DNA from: JAQVEM01 sp964616545
Lineage (GTDB): Bacteria > Actinomycetota > Humimicrobiia > Humimicrobiales > Humimicrobiaceae
DNA length: 16,643 bases
NCBI GenBank assembly: GCA_964616545.1
Contig: CAZTUA010000037.1
Span: 1-16,643, forward strand
Direction: 5' to 3'
Positions 1 to 7,649 of this stretch are shown here, one piece after another (the stretch's first letter is position 1; every line of letters begins with the position of its first letter). The position numbers and the translations under genes were made by a program. Under the pieces are notes generated by a model, which was given only the letters and a program-made list of their open reading frames with translations, was not told where the DNA came from and made no database searches.

Positions 1-88
1 ATTCCTTTCTTTTAGTTTTTTACAAAATTATTATTTGAAAGGATACGCCTCTTATTTATTTTTTTAAATTATTTTTACACATAAAATT

Positions 89-325
89 TTACGCTATCCC
101 AAAATCATGTGCAGCTTCTTTAAAATCATTAAACCTGTCTTTCACTTTCTCATCTTTAAACCTTCTTCCAAATGTTTTTGCAGAATCTTCGGCACTCTTT
201 GCAAATTCTTTAGCCTTCTTTTTTAATGCCGGGTCATTAAAAATCTCACTGACAGCCTCGCCAAATTCCTTTACCATATCACCAAAACTTTCAACAGGAC
301 TTTTGTCTTTCTTCCCTGCAGCCAT
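89..325 (-). CDS. Small phenylalanine-rich amphipathic-helix protein, function unknown
   Basis: I do not recognise this 78-residue protein. It has no signal peptide, no membrane segment and no Cys, Trp or Tyr. It is rich in Lys, Glu, Asp and Ala. Phe recurs at helix-like spacing (residues 14, 21, 29, 41, 52, 56, 65, 68, 75), so it should form amphipathic helices, possibly for binding lipid surfaces or for self-association. The ATG start is supported by a G-rich ribosome-binding site (GGGGGG, seven to eight bases upstream) in an otherwise AT-rich leader. A TATAAT on the minus strand at 403-408 is a possible -10 box. It lies near the trehalose genes but is separated from them by a gap and another small ORF, so a stress-protection role is only a guess. 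That it is a real gene is fairly secure because of the ribosome-binding site and its non-random composition. Confidence 0.7.
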   Translation of the reverse strand: MAAGKKDKSPVESFGDMVKEFGEAVSEIFNDPALKKKAKEFAKSAEDSAKTFGRRFKDEKVKDRFNDFKEAAHDFGIA

Positions 326-484
326 TTTATCCCCCCGCTGTTTTAAATGTTTAATTATTTTTTAATTCTTCAATAAGCACAGATAATTTATCTAATTGTT
401 ATATTATATGTTATAAAACGCTAATTTTAAAAAAAATTATTTAAAAATAAAAAAAATTAATAATGTAAAATTTGCTACAAATTC

Positions 485-493
485 TGATATAAT
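485..493 (+). promoter_or_regulatory. Extended -10 promoter candidate upstream of the 62-residue ORF
   Basis: TGATATAAT matches the extended -10 form TGnTATAAT exactly. There is no good -35 hexamer at the usual distance. A start near 500 would give a leader of about 43 bases before the ATG at 543. The surrounding DNA is very AT-rich, so chance matches are likely. Confidence 0.3.
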
Positions 494-542
494 AACTATT
501 GTTACCTGTAAATTTTTAAAAGTAGAAAATATGTGAATCTTT

Positions 543-731
543 ATGAATGATTTAATTAAATATCTCAATACACAGAGATTCATAGTCATTAGCGAACTAA
601 AATTCAAAGACAACTGCACAAAACCCGATATTTTTCACTGCGATTTTACCTATAAGACTATTGATTGTATATTCAATTCGCTCGAAAAAATAGCGGAAGA
701 AATAGAAAAATTAAAATCCGGAGAAAAATAA
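543..731 (+). CDS. Possible small protein of 62 residues, unknown
   Basis: This is a short reading frame whose reality is uncertain. The product starts MNDLIKYLNTQ, has two Cys residues in the middle, and ends in a charged helical stretch (about residues 47-62, Glu/Lys-rich). No Shine-Dalgarno site precedes the ATG. In favour are an extended -10 box about 50 bases upstream and a plausible soluble-protein composition. Against are the lack of a ribosome-binding site and a competing antisense frame (437-619) of similar length. I recognise no family. It converges on the treT gene, whose stop codon lies about 80 bases downstream. Confidence 0.35.
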   Translation: MNDLIKYLNTQRFIVISELKFKDNCTKPDIFHCDFTYKTIDCIFNSLEKIAEEIEKLKSGEK

Positions 732-808
732 ATCCTGCCGGTGCATAATTTATAACAGATATTTCGCGGATTATATCAACCAGACCAATCAAATTCTTTT
801 AGAATACC

Positions 809-2041
809 TCAATCTTTATCGGAATATATAATATTTTTACCCGGGTTTTCCAGTATATGAAAAAAAGCCAGGTAATCTTTGAGATGTCTTGTAATTAAGA
901 AGTTCTCTGATACAAATCTCTTTGCCTGTTCCCCTATTTTTTGTGAAACCAGGGGCCTGTTAAGAAGGTATCTTATTCTGTATGCCGTACCCTCTATTGA
1001 ATTTACCAGAAAACCTGTTCTGTGGTTATATAGCTGTATGGTAATTCCTCCAACTTCTCCGCCTATTACGGGTTTGCCCTTCCACATTGCTTCTGTAACA
1101 GTCAGGCCAAATCCTTCTTTAAGTGATTTTTGAATTATTACATCAGCAGTTCTCTGAAGAGCATTTATTTTTATATCGCTTCTGGGCTCCATCATTAATA
1201 TATGGATATCGGGATCGCCTTCTGCTTCTTTTTTAACCTCATCCAGCACTATCTCTCCTTCAGGGTCATCACTGGCAGTTCCTCCCGCCAGAATTAACTG
1301 GCAGTTTACTTCTTTCCTGACAAGACGAAAAGCTTTTATTACGCCAGCAGGGTCCTTAAATCTATCAAATCTTGAAACCTGCAGTATTATAGGTTTTTCA
1401 GTTGTAATGTTACAGGCTTCAAGAACATCCTTTATTTTCTCCTCACTCAGCTCCTTATTTTTATCGCTCAGAGGGTCTATTGAAGGAGCAATAAGATACT
1501 GCGGGTGAGGGAGGCTCTTTGAGAATTTGGCAATTGAAAATATACTCGCATCATATTCCATTACATATCTCTTTAATGACTTCCATAAAGCCGGATCGGG
1601 CCTTGACATATCAATATGGCACCGCCATACCCATCTGGCTTTGCTTTCAGGATAAAAATCAATAAGCGGGAGGGGCTGAGGATCATGTATTATAACAATA
1701 TCAGCATTAAGGTTTAAAACTTTAGCATTTTCTTCATTTACCTTTTTAAACTCCTCCAGTTCTTCTTTTGAAAACTTAATCCTCTTTCCCTGCAGGGCAT
1801 TATGAATATTTTTGGTTGTATTGAAAAAACCATTATCCCCTCTTATTGTTTCCCATCTGCAGTCAATTCCAAGCTCATTCAGCAGCGGTACCAGCCTGTG
1901 CAGAATCTCGGCTACTCCCCCTCCATCTTTGGTTGAGTTTACCATTACCACTTTTTTATTTCTGGAAAGCTGTGCCAGCAGCTCAATTTCTCTTATGTTT
2001 TTCTTCCCTATAATGCTCTCGTAATCCTTAAGACCTGTCAT
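809..2041 (-). CDS. treT: Trehalose synthase, TreT-type GT4 glycosyltransferase
   Basis: TreT makes trehalose in one reversible step from a nucleotide-glucose (ADP- or UDP-glucose) and free glucose, with retention of configuration, in the cytoplasm. The 410-residue protein has the family's N-terminal glycine-rich loop (NSTKDGGGVAEIL, residues 35-47), a WRCHIDMSRPDP segment in the acceptor half, and the C-terminal GT4 nucleotide-sugar site with an E-x7-E motif (E309 to E317, in EGFGLTVTE). The length fits TreT. There is no phosphatase domain and none is needed. The ATG overlaps the stop of the upstream DUF5752 gene by four bases (ATGA), so the two genes should be co-transcribed and translationally coupled. 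Family knowledge supports TreT strongly; another GT4 disaccharide synthase or phosphorylase cannot be excluded from sequence alone. Confidence 0.85.
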   Translation of the reverse strand: MTGLKDYESIIGKKNIREIELLAQLSRNKKVVMVNSTKDGGGVAEILHRLVPLLNELGIDCRWETIRGDNGFFNTTKNIHNALQGKRIKFSKEELEEFKKVNEENAKVLNLNADIVIIHDPQPLPLIDFYPESKARWVWRCHIDMSRPDPALWKSLKRYVMEYDASIFSIAKFSKSLPHPQYLIAPSIDPLSDKNKELSEEKIKDVLEACNITTEKPIILQVSRFDRFKDPAGVIKAFRLVRKEVNCQLILAGGTASDDPEGEIVLDEVKKEAEGDPDIHILMMEPRSDIKINALQRTADVIIQKSLKEGFGLTVTEAMWKGKPVIGGEVGGITIQLYNHRTGFLVNSIEGTAYRIRYLLNRPLVSQKIGEQAKRFVSENFLITRHLKDYLAFFHILENPGKNIIYSDKD

Positions 2042-2694
2042 AGTTTCTCTTCTTTTAGTTCTCTGTCAAAAATGTCTATTAATTTCTGTCTCATTTCTTC
2101 AATGCTAAAAAAGTAAAAGTCAATTTCCCTTATTCTCTCTACCAGCTCTTTTTTATCGAAATTATCTTCTATCCACCGGGAAAAATCATCATGTTCCTTT
2201 TCTTTCTTGATTTTTCTGGCCTCATAAAAATGAAAATAAAGTGAGCTGGCGGGAATATCCTTCAGAGCATCTCTAAATTCAATTAAATCTGAAACTTCTA
2301 TGCCCAGAGGAATAACTATGGTTGTAGCACTTGAAAAATAAAATTCCGAACCGGCTCTTACCCATGGAATTGCTGGAAGGTCCCACATATGCTCCTCGAT
2401 TATTCCTATCAATACTTCCTTCGCCTCGGTAACTGTTTTATAATCATACGGGTCAAAGTTTGCAAGCTTTTCAGCCAGTGCGGTGTCCTCAAGCTCATAA
2501 GCTGCCCAGTTAGCAAAATCACTTGGAAATTCTCCAATTTTCTGGTTATGTTTGACATGGGATTGATAGAGGTGGTGGAACATCACCTTATCTTCAGATT
2601 GCTCTATTATACTCAGAAATTCCTTTAAATTGCTGGCTCTCTGGCCTGTCGGGCTGATTAACATTGTATAATCATAAAATTTAAATTTTTTCAT
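2038..2694 (-). CDS. DUF5752-type protein coupled to TreT, with an internal duplication
   Basis: This protein of 218 residues resembles the DUF5752 family, which I know as a neighbour of trehalose synthase genes; its biochemical role is unknown. Two halves are visibly related: about residues 10-100 and 124-210. Each carries a hydrophobic strand, an EF, an FH plus Tyr (F39-H40-x2-Y43 and F154-H155-x-Y157), a DF-x2-W (D59-W63 and D170-W174), and an Asp ending a helix (D81 and D192). I chose the ATG at 2694 over the TTG at 2709 because AGGG lies six bases upstream of the ATG and the TTG has no such site. The stop overlaps the treT start. No membrane segment or signal peptide is visible. A structural or regulatory partner of TreT is the simplest guess. 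Confidence 0.75.
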   Translation of the reverse strand: MKKFKFYDYTMLISPTGQRASNLKEFLSIIEQSEDKVMFHHLYQSHVKHNQKIGEFPSDFANWAAYELEDTALAEKLANFDPYDYKTVTEAKEVLIGIIEEHMWDLPAIPWVRAGSEFYFSSATTIVIPLGIEVSDLIEFRDALKDIPASSLYFHFYEARKIKKEKEHDDFSRWIEDNFDKKELVERIREIDFYFFSIEEMRQKLIDIFDRELKEEKL

Positions 2695-2721
2695 TCTAAA
2701 CCCTGGCAAATAGTTTCGTAT

Positions 2722-2760
2722 TATGCACTCAAAAATAAATTAATTATTTTTGAGTGCATA
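2722..2760. repeat. Perfect 17-bp inverted repeat with 5-base spacer in a divergent promoter region
   Basis: The left arm (2722-2738) starts TATGCACTCAAAAATAA; the right arm (2744-2760) is its exact reverse complement, separated by ATTAA. It sits between the minus-strand DUF5752/treT pair (ATG at 2694) and the plus-strand small coiled-coil gene (ATG at 2888). It could be a large operator for a dimeric regulator, or a hairpin in the 5' leader of the DUF5752/treT mRNA. A weak -10-like TAAAAT on the minus strand overlaps its right edge (2760-2765). No T tract suitable for termination follows on the minus strand. Confidence 0.8.
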
Positions 2761-2887
2761 TTTTATCCTACACTATTTAAAATTAAAATAAAATTTTTTT
2801 ATAAATCATATAATCTGTAGTTTTTAAAACAAAATAATTTTTGTTACAATTACATTGAAATAATATTTTACCCGGAGGAAATTTAAA

Positions 2888-3115
2888 ATGAGTAAAAAAG
2901 AAAACATTCTGCTTCAAAAGCTTGAGGGTGAGATAAAAAAATTAGACCTGGAATTAACCGAATTGAGGAGAAAAGCTCAAGTGGCTACCGGTTCCGCAAA
3001 AGACAGGGCAGACAGCAAAATAAAAAAGATTCAATCAGATATTATCTCTGTCAACAAAAAAATAGAGGATTTAAAAAGTAAGATTAAAAATAACACAATC
3101 TCTCCGCCGTTTTAA
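2888..3115 (+). CDS. Small coiled-coil protein, function unknown
   Basis: This 75-residue protein is nearly all charged helix: from about residue 6 to 68 it shows heptad-like spacing of Leu and Ile with Lys and Glu at the flanks, which predicts a coiled coil or helical hairpin. A short polar tail (NTISPPF) ends it. There is no Cys, Trp or Tyr, no signal peptide and no membrane segment. The start is secure: GGAGGA at 2874-2879 lies eight bases before the ATG. It stands alone between divergent treT-pair DNA and the otsA gene 215 bases downstream, which has its own promoter candidate. I do not recognise a family, and coiled-coil resemblance to larger proteins would be uninformative. Confidence 0.75.
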   Translation: MSKKENILLQKLEGEIKKLDLELTELRRKAQVATGSAKDRADSKIKKIQSDIISVNKKIEDLKSKIKNNTISPPF

Positions 3116-3252
3116 AAGTTTTATTACCCTGATAGGAGATTATTCTTGTTATAGTTTGTATCTGGTCCCCCACAGACATCCGCCGGTTTTAGAAATGCCC
3201 GGTAAATGGATAATATTATATTCATCCACGCCTGTACTGGTATTAACTTAAT

Positions 3253-3280
3253 TTGTAATATAAGAATCATACTTTATAAT
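3253..3280 (+). promoter_or_regulatory. Sigma-70-like promoter candidate for otsA
   Basis: TTGTAA (3253-3258) and a perfect TATAAT (3275-3280) are separated by 16 bases. Transcription would begin near 3287, giving a leader of about 43 bases with no Shine-Dalgarno site. The region is AT-rich, so support is moderate. Confidence 0.45.
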
Positions 3281-3330
3281 ATTAATAGCATAATTATATT
3301 AATAATCTTACAAAACACTCAATATTTTAA

Positions 3331-4758
3331 ATGTTCAGAACAAAACATAAAATAATAATAGCATCCAACAGGATACCGTGCAGTATCTCCGGGGGCAAAG
3401 GAGATATTAAGTATAAAAAAAGTGTCGGCGGACTTGTTACTGCCCTTGACCCTATCCTGTCTAAAAATGGCGGTTTGTGGATAGGATGGGACGGGCAGAC
3501 AGGCGAGAATGTTTACGGAAATAAAAAAATCTGCATTGCAGACAGTTGTGGTAATACTGCCTACTCTGTAAAATGCATTAACCTGACAAGAAAAGAAAAC
3601 AGAGACTATTATCATGGTTTTTCAAACAGGTCAATCTGGCCACTTTTCCACGGCTTTATCTTTCAGAGTTACTTTAATCTTGATTACTGGAAAACCTACG
3701 TTTCAGTAAATAAAAAATTCTCAAGGAGCATATTGCAGGAAGCCGGCGAAAACGACCTGATATGGGTACAGGATTACCATCTAACGCTCTTGCCCGAAAT
3801 GCTCAGGCAGGCCAATCGCGGATTAAAAGTGCTGTTTTTTCTGCATATTCCCTTCCCCAATTATGAAATATTCAGGGTTCTTCCATGGAATAAGGAGATT
3901 CTGAGCGGTCTTCTGGGCTGTGATTTGCTGGGCTTCCAAACACGGGTCGACAGGATAAACTTTTTGACCAGCTGCAAGGAATTGCTTGGTGAAAAAGTTG
4001 ATTTTAAAAAAAGCATAGTTTTTCATGATGACAGAGAGATAAACGTTAAAAATTTCCCTATAAGCATAGATTATGAAGGATTCAATAATCTTGCAAAAAG
4101 GAAGAGCGCAGAAAAACTTGTAAAAAATATTAAAAAAATTGACAGTAATATTAAACTAATAATCAGCGTTGAAAGACTTGATTACACAAAAGGCATAAAA
4201 GAAAGACTGTTTGCAATTGAAAGATTTTTTACAAAATACCCTTTTTACAGGAAAAAAGTTATTTTCCTTCAGATTTCTGTTCCAAGCAGAATTAAGATAC
4301 GTGAATACATATCTCTAAAAAAAGAAATAGATGAACTCGTGGGAAGAATAAACGGAAAATTTGCAGACGAGCTCTGGAATCCGGTGCATTATCTATATAA
4401 AGCATTGCCGCAGCCCAAACTGGCTGCTCTTTATAAAGCATCAGATATCTGTCTGGTAACCCCGCTAAGGGACGGTATGAATCTAGTTGCCAAGGAATAT
4501 GTAAGCTGCAAGATTGAAGAAAATGGAGCTCTTATCCTTAGTAAATTTGCAGGAGCCGCTGAAGAGATGAGCAGGCATGCCATAATGGTAAACCCGTATG
4601 ACATTGATGAGGTTGCCGACAGTATTTATAACGCACTTAACCTCCGCTGGAACACAAGAAAAAAAATGATGTCAGAATTAAGAAAGATCGTAAGGCAAAA
4701 CGATATATTCCGCTGGGCTGCTAATTTCCTGAATTATTACAAGAGAATTATCCACTGA
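3331..4758 (+). CDS. otsA: Trehalose-6-phosphate synthase (GT20)
   Basis: OtsA transfers glucose from a nucleotide-glucose to glucose-6-phosphate, giving trehalose-6-phosphate in the cytoplasm. The 475-residue length matches the E. coli enzyme, so there is no fused phosphatase. Family motifs are all present: SNRIP with R14, SVGGLVTAL (31-39), WIGWDG (50-55), WVQDYH (145-150), LHIPFP with H172, VERLDYTKG with R282 and K287 for the phosphates, and DGMNLVAKEY beginning at D381. The start is placed by alignment of the SNRIP strand near the N-terminus; no Shine-Dalgarno site precedes it. No OtsB-type phosphatase is in this window, so the second step must be encoded elsewhere. It converges with the ABC ATPase gene at 4878. 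Confidence 0.93.
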   Translation: MFRTKHKIIIASNRIPCSISGGKGDIKYKKSVGGLVTALDPILSKNGGLWIGWDGQTGENVYGNKKICIADSCGNTAYSVKCINLTRKENRDYYHGFSNRSIWPLFHGFIFQSYFNLDYWKTYVSVNKKFSRSILQEAGENDLIWVQDYHLTLLPEMLRQANRGLKVLFFLHIPFPNYEIFRVLPWNKEILSGLLGCDLLGFQTRVDRINFLTSCKELLGEKVDFKKSIVFHDDREINVKNFPISIDYEGFNNLAKRKSAEKLVKNIKKIDSNIKLIISVERLDYTKGIKERLFAIERFFTKYPFYRKKVIFLQISVPSRIKIREYISLKKEIDELVGRINGKFADELWNPVHYLYKALPQPKLAALYKASDICLVTPLRDGMNLVAKEYVSCKIEENGALILSKFAGAAEEMSRHAIMVNPYDIDEVADSIYNALNLRWNTRKKMMSELRKIVRQNDIFRWAANFLNYYKRIIH

Positions 4759-4789
4759 TATTATAAGGAATCTATAAAGAATAATATCA
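4756..4789. repeat. AT-rich inverted repeat over the otsA stop codon
   Basis: TGATATTAT (4756-4764) and ATAATATCA (4781-4789) are perfect 9-bp arms with a 16-base loop; the first arm includes the otsA stop. It may form a weak hairpin at the mRNA end, but it has almost no GC and no clear T tract, so I do not call a terminator. No stronger terminator is visible in the 119-base convergent gap before 4878. Confidence 0.35.
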
Positions 4790-4877
4790 CCTCATACAGA
4801 TAGCAATACGGCGTATCGCAACTCTTTACTTTACAGGCTGTCCCGTGAAAGCCGCCTTATTAATTCTACTAATTATC

Positions 4878-5672
4878 TTAAGACAGCAGAGCCCTGTCAT
4901 CTGCAAATTCTTCGCCGCTTACATTTTCAAAGCGTACCAGAAGGTCTTCAACGGTAAGCTTTCTCTTCTCCGCTTCCTTAATATCAAGAATAACCTGCCC
5001 CTCGTACATCATCATTAATCTATTGCCGTGCCTTATGGCGTCACGCATATTATGCGTAACCATAAGAGTGGTCAGACTGTCTTCTTTGATAATTCTATCG
5101 GTCAGCTTCATTACTTTTTTTGCAGTTCTCGGGTCAAGTGCCGCTGCATGCTCATCAAGTAGAAGAAGCCTGGGTTTTTTAATCGTTGCCATCAGAAGTG
5201 TCAGTGCCTGTCTCTGCCCTCCTGAAAGCAGCCCCACTTTGGTGCTGAGCCGGTTTTCAAGCCCCAGGCCCAGTTTTTTTAATAATTCTCTGTAATGCTC
5301 GCGCTCTTTGTTTGTGATGCCCCATGCAAGACTGCGGCGCTGACCGCGTCGCAGGGCCAGTGCCAGATTTTCCTCAATACCCATATCAGATGCAGTACCC
5401 ATCATGGGGTCCTGGAATACACGGCCAAGGAATGCAGCACGTCTATGCTCGCAGAGTTTGGTTACATCCATGCCATCAATTATAATTGATCCGCTATCCA
5501 CAGGATAAACGCCCGCTATGCAGTTCAGAAGCGTTGACTTGCCCGAGCCGTTGCCCCCGATCAATGTTACAAAATCACCCTTGTTGAGTGTAAGACTCAC
5601 ATTGCGCACAGCGATTTTTTCATTAATTGTTCTGACATTAAAAATTTTAGTAACTTTTTTTACTTCAAGCAT
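4878..5672 (-). CDS. ABC transporter ATPase, TrpZ-like (TrpXYZ family importer)
   Basis: This 264-residue ATPase energises import together with the permease and lipoprotein encoded just upstream. Visible motifs are Walker A GGNGSGKST (39-47), a Q-loop VFQDP, the signature LSGGQRQ (S150), Walker B LLLLDE with D173-E174, and the switch histidine in MVTHN. The residue after the catalytic Glu is His (DEH) rather than Pro, as is usual in this family as I recall it. An AGGAGG about eleven bases before the ATG lies inside the end of the permease gene, and only one base separates the two genes, so they are one operon. The family takes up tryptophan in pneumococcus (TrpXYZ); substrate here is not provable from sequence. 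It is the last gene of the operon. Confidence 0.9.
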   Translation of the reverse strand: MLEVKKVTKIFNVRTINEKIAVRNVSLTLNKGDFVTLIGGNGSGKSTLLNCIAGVYPVDSGSIIIDGMDVTKLCEHRRAAFLGRVFQDPMMGTASDMGIEENLALALRRGQRRSLAWGITNKEREHYRELLKKLGLGLENRLSTKVGLLSGGQRQALTLLMATIKKPRLLLLDEHAAALDPRTAKKVMKLTDRIIKEDSLTTLMVTHNMRDAIRHGNRLMMMYEGQVILDIKEAEKRKLTVEDLLVRFENVSGEEFADDRALLS

Positions 5673-5673
5673 T

Positions 5674-6567
5674 CTAACTGTTCCTCCTAAAGGATTTTTT
5701 TAGCGGAGTCAGATAAGAACGGAATACTGGAAGTGATAGAGCTATTGCTACTGTAATTGCTGTAAAAAGTTTTAAGTCATTGGCGGGCATACCGAGTCTT
5801 AAGACCAGTGCAATTATTATTCTGTATACAATTGCTCCAAGCACCAGTGATAAAAGCCTGCTGGCAAAGTTTCTTCTGCCAAATAGGACTTCCCCTATGA
5901 TAACAGACGCCAGGCCGATAACAATAGAGCCGATACCCATCTGCACATCGGCAAACCGCTGGCTCTGCGCAATCAGGGCGCCTCCGATTGCCACCAGCCC
6001 ATTACTTATCATAAGGCCAAGTATGATTGTCGTATTTGTATTTATACCCTGTGCCCGCACCATCTGCGGATTATTACCCGTTGCCCTTATGGCACAGCCT
6101 ATTTCTGTTCCAAAGAACCAGTATAAAATACCGATCAAGCATGCAATAAATATAAGTCCCAGTACAATAACCGCAACTGTGGAATCAAGCCCCATATTTT
6201 CAAAAACAGTGTAGGCAGTATCAACCCTCAGAAGCGATACATTGGCTCTCCCCATAATCCTCAGGTTGATTGAATAAAGAGCAATCATAGTAAGAATACC
6301 TGACAGGAGCGAGGGGATTTTAAGCTTTGTATGCAATAATCCTGTAATGAGCCCCGCTCCCAGACCGCCAAAAAACGACAGGCCGACCGCCAGATATGGA
6401 TTAACACCTCTGGAAATTGAAATTGCAGCAATAGCCGCACCCATGACAATGCTGCCCTCTACCGTCAAATCTGCAATGGCGAGAATGCGGTAAGTAATAT
6501 AAACACCTGTTGTTACAATTCCCCAGAGCAAGCCCAGCGATAACGCTGCCATTAATATTTGCAACAT
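5674..6567 (-). CDS. ABC transporter permease, TrpY-like
   Basis: This 297-residue protein is a polytopic membrane permease with about eight to nine hydrophobic segments running from residue 1 to about 285, a short basic tail after that, and no signal peptide. It belongs to the branched-chain/ribose type permease superfamily, in the subgroup that pairs with DUF534-like binding proteins (TrpXYZ). Motifs such as IRATGNNPQMVRAQGI (central cytoplasmic coupling loop) and GLASVIIGEVLFG support this. Start: ATG at 6567 has only a weak GTGGG ribosome-binding site; no better upstream start exists before the gap to the lipoprotein gene. It overlaps the downstream ATPase signals and is cotranscribed with it. 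The 75-base gap upstream holds a hairpin. Confidence 0.9.
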   Translation of the reverse strand: MLQILMAALSLGLLWGIVTTGVYITYRILAIADLTVEGSIVMGAAIAAISISRGVNPYLAVGLSFFGGLGAGLITGLLHTKLKIPSLLSGILTMIALYSINLRIMGRANVSLLRVDTAYTVFENMGLDSTVAVIVLGLIFIACLIGILYWFFGTEIGCAIRATGNNPQMVRAQGINTNTTIILGLMISNGLVAIGGALIAQSQRFADVQMGIGSIVIGLASVIIGEVLFGRRNFASRLLSLVLGAIVYRIIIALVLRLGMPANDLKLFTAITVAIALSLPVFRSYLTPLKKSFRRNS

Positions 6568-6597
6568 ACTATATAACCCACTTCTTTTACTTAACCA

Positions 6598-6621
6598 AGG
6601 TGATAAGGGCTTGCATCACCT
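6598..6621 (-). other. Hairpin between the binding-protein and permease genes
   Basis: AGGTGAT (6598-6604) and ATCACCT (6615-6621) form a perfect 7-bp stem with a 10-base loop, in the gap after the lipoprotein gene. In the operon direction no T tract follows, so it is more likely an mRNA-stabilising or attenuating element than a terminator. On the opposite strand it is followed by GTTTTT, so it might stop antisense transcripts. Confidence 0.5.
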
Positions 6622-6642
6622 GTTTTTAGTCTCTAATTTAAT

Positions 6643-7611
6643 TTAATATTCTATAACGTACTCAGCCAGGTCTTCCGGAATCTCAATGCCAAGTTCATTT
6701 GCAACAGCACCATTGATTGCAAAATCGAATCCATCAGCTGACTCTATCGGCATTGTAGCTGGTTCTGCTTCGCCTTCCAGGACTGGTATAGCCATCAGAC
6801 CGGTTTTATAACCAAGGTCATAATAGTTGATTCCCAGTGTGGCAAAGCCTCCACCTTCAACCATCCCGGACTCACCACAGATAACCGGGGTCCCGGACTC
6901 TATTGTAACGCCGTGTACAATCGGCATGGAAGATGCCAGTACATTATCAGTCGGAAGATATATTGCGTCACATTTTTCAACGATATTCTGTGTTGCCTGC
7001 TGAACTTCGTTAGAATTGGTTACAGTTACCTCGGTGTAAGTAAGACCGAGTGCCTCTATGGCTTCTTTTGCTATAGCTGCCTGCACAATTGAATTATCTT
7101 CGCTGGAGGTATAGATTACACCAACCGTTTTAGCATCCGGAACCAGCTTAACCAGCAGGTCTATCTGTTCTTTTATCGGGTTCATGTCAGTTGTACCACT
7201 GACATTGCCGCCGGGTGCTTCATTTGATGCTACCAGCTTGGCTGCTTCATAATCTGTAATCGCTGTTCCAAGTATTGGTATATCCGTGGTTTTCCCGGCA
7301 ATGGACTGAGCAGCAGGTGTTGCTATTGCAAGCACCAGGTCCACTTTATTGCTTACAAAACGGTCGCTTATAGTTGACAGGTTACTCTGGTCAGCCTGTG
7401 CGTTCTGTACATCTATTGTGATATTTTCACCATCAACATAGCCATTGTCTTCCAGGGCATCAATAAATCCTTCTCTTGCGGAATCCAGAGCAACGTGCTC
7501 AACATACTGGATTATGCCGATAGATTTGGTGTCTGAACCGCCCTGGCCCGCACAACCTGACATTACCAGGATTAATGTAATCGCCAGTATAAAGATTGCT
7601 GTTTTCTTCAA
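6643..7611 (-). CDS. ABC transporter substrate-binding lipoprotein, TrpX-like
   Basis: This is the extracytoplasmic binding protein of the importer, 322 residues. A signal peptide with Lys at 2-3, a hydrophobic core, and a lipobox ending at C20 (VMSGC) shows lipid anchoring. The mature part has the two-lobe fold features of the ABC_sub_bind (DUF534) family: an early SIGIIQYVEH strand, a LVLAIATPAAQSI segment, VGVIYTSSEDNS at the start of the second lobe, and IYLPTDNVLASS. The start is TTG at 7611, fixed by AAGGAGG eight bases upstream and the signal peptide. It is the first gene of the operon. Relatives bind aromatic amino acids, but others bind other ligands, so the substrate is open. Confidence 0.9.
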   Translation of the reverse strand: MKKTAIFILAITLILVMSGCAGQGGSDTKSIGIIQYVEHVALDSAREGFIDALEDNGYVDGENITIDVQNAQADQSNLSTISDRFVSNKVDLVLAIATPAAQSIAGKTTDIPILGTAITDYEAAKLVASNEAPGGNVSGTTDMNPIKEQIDLLVKLVPDAKTVGVIYTSSEDNSIVQAAIAKEAIEALGLTYTEVTVTNSNEVQQATQNIVEKCDAIYLPTDNVLASSMPIVHGVTIESGTPVICGESGMVEGGGFATLGINYYDLGYKTGLMAIPVLEGEAEPATMPIESADGFDFAINGAVANELGIEIPEDLAEYVIEY

Positions 7612-7640
7612 ATTATTACCTCCTTAATATTTTTCGTTGT

Positions 7641-7649
7641 ATTATAACA
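7641..7649 (-). promoter_or_regulatory. Extended -10 promoter of the TrpXYZ-like operon
   Basis: Read on the minus strand, TGTTATAAT is a perfect extended -10 (TGnTATAAT). The -35 position is a T run with poor match. Transcription from about 7634 would leave only about 23 leader bases, which leaves no room for a T-box or riboswitch. I saw no conserved leader structure further upstream. Confidence 0.55.

Noticed and set aside
437..619. 60-codon minus-strand open frame
   Set aside because: Hydrophobic, Phe/Ile-rich product from AT-rich DNA, overlapping the better 543-731 frame, with no ribosome-binding site.
2707..2709. TTG start for the DUF5752-type protein
   Set aside because: The ATG five codons later has AGGG at the right distance; the TTG has none, and its extra five residues do not belong to the family pattern.
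5780..6214. 144-codon plus-strand open frame
   Set aside because: It lies fully antisense to the ABC permease, has no ribosome-binding site, and its composition (Ile/Pro/Ser-rich) is that of a shadow of a membrane protein gene.
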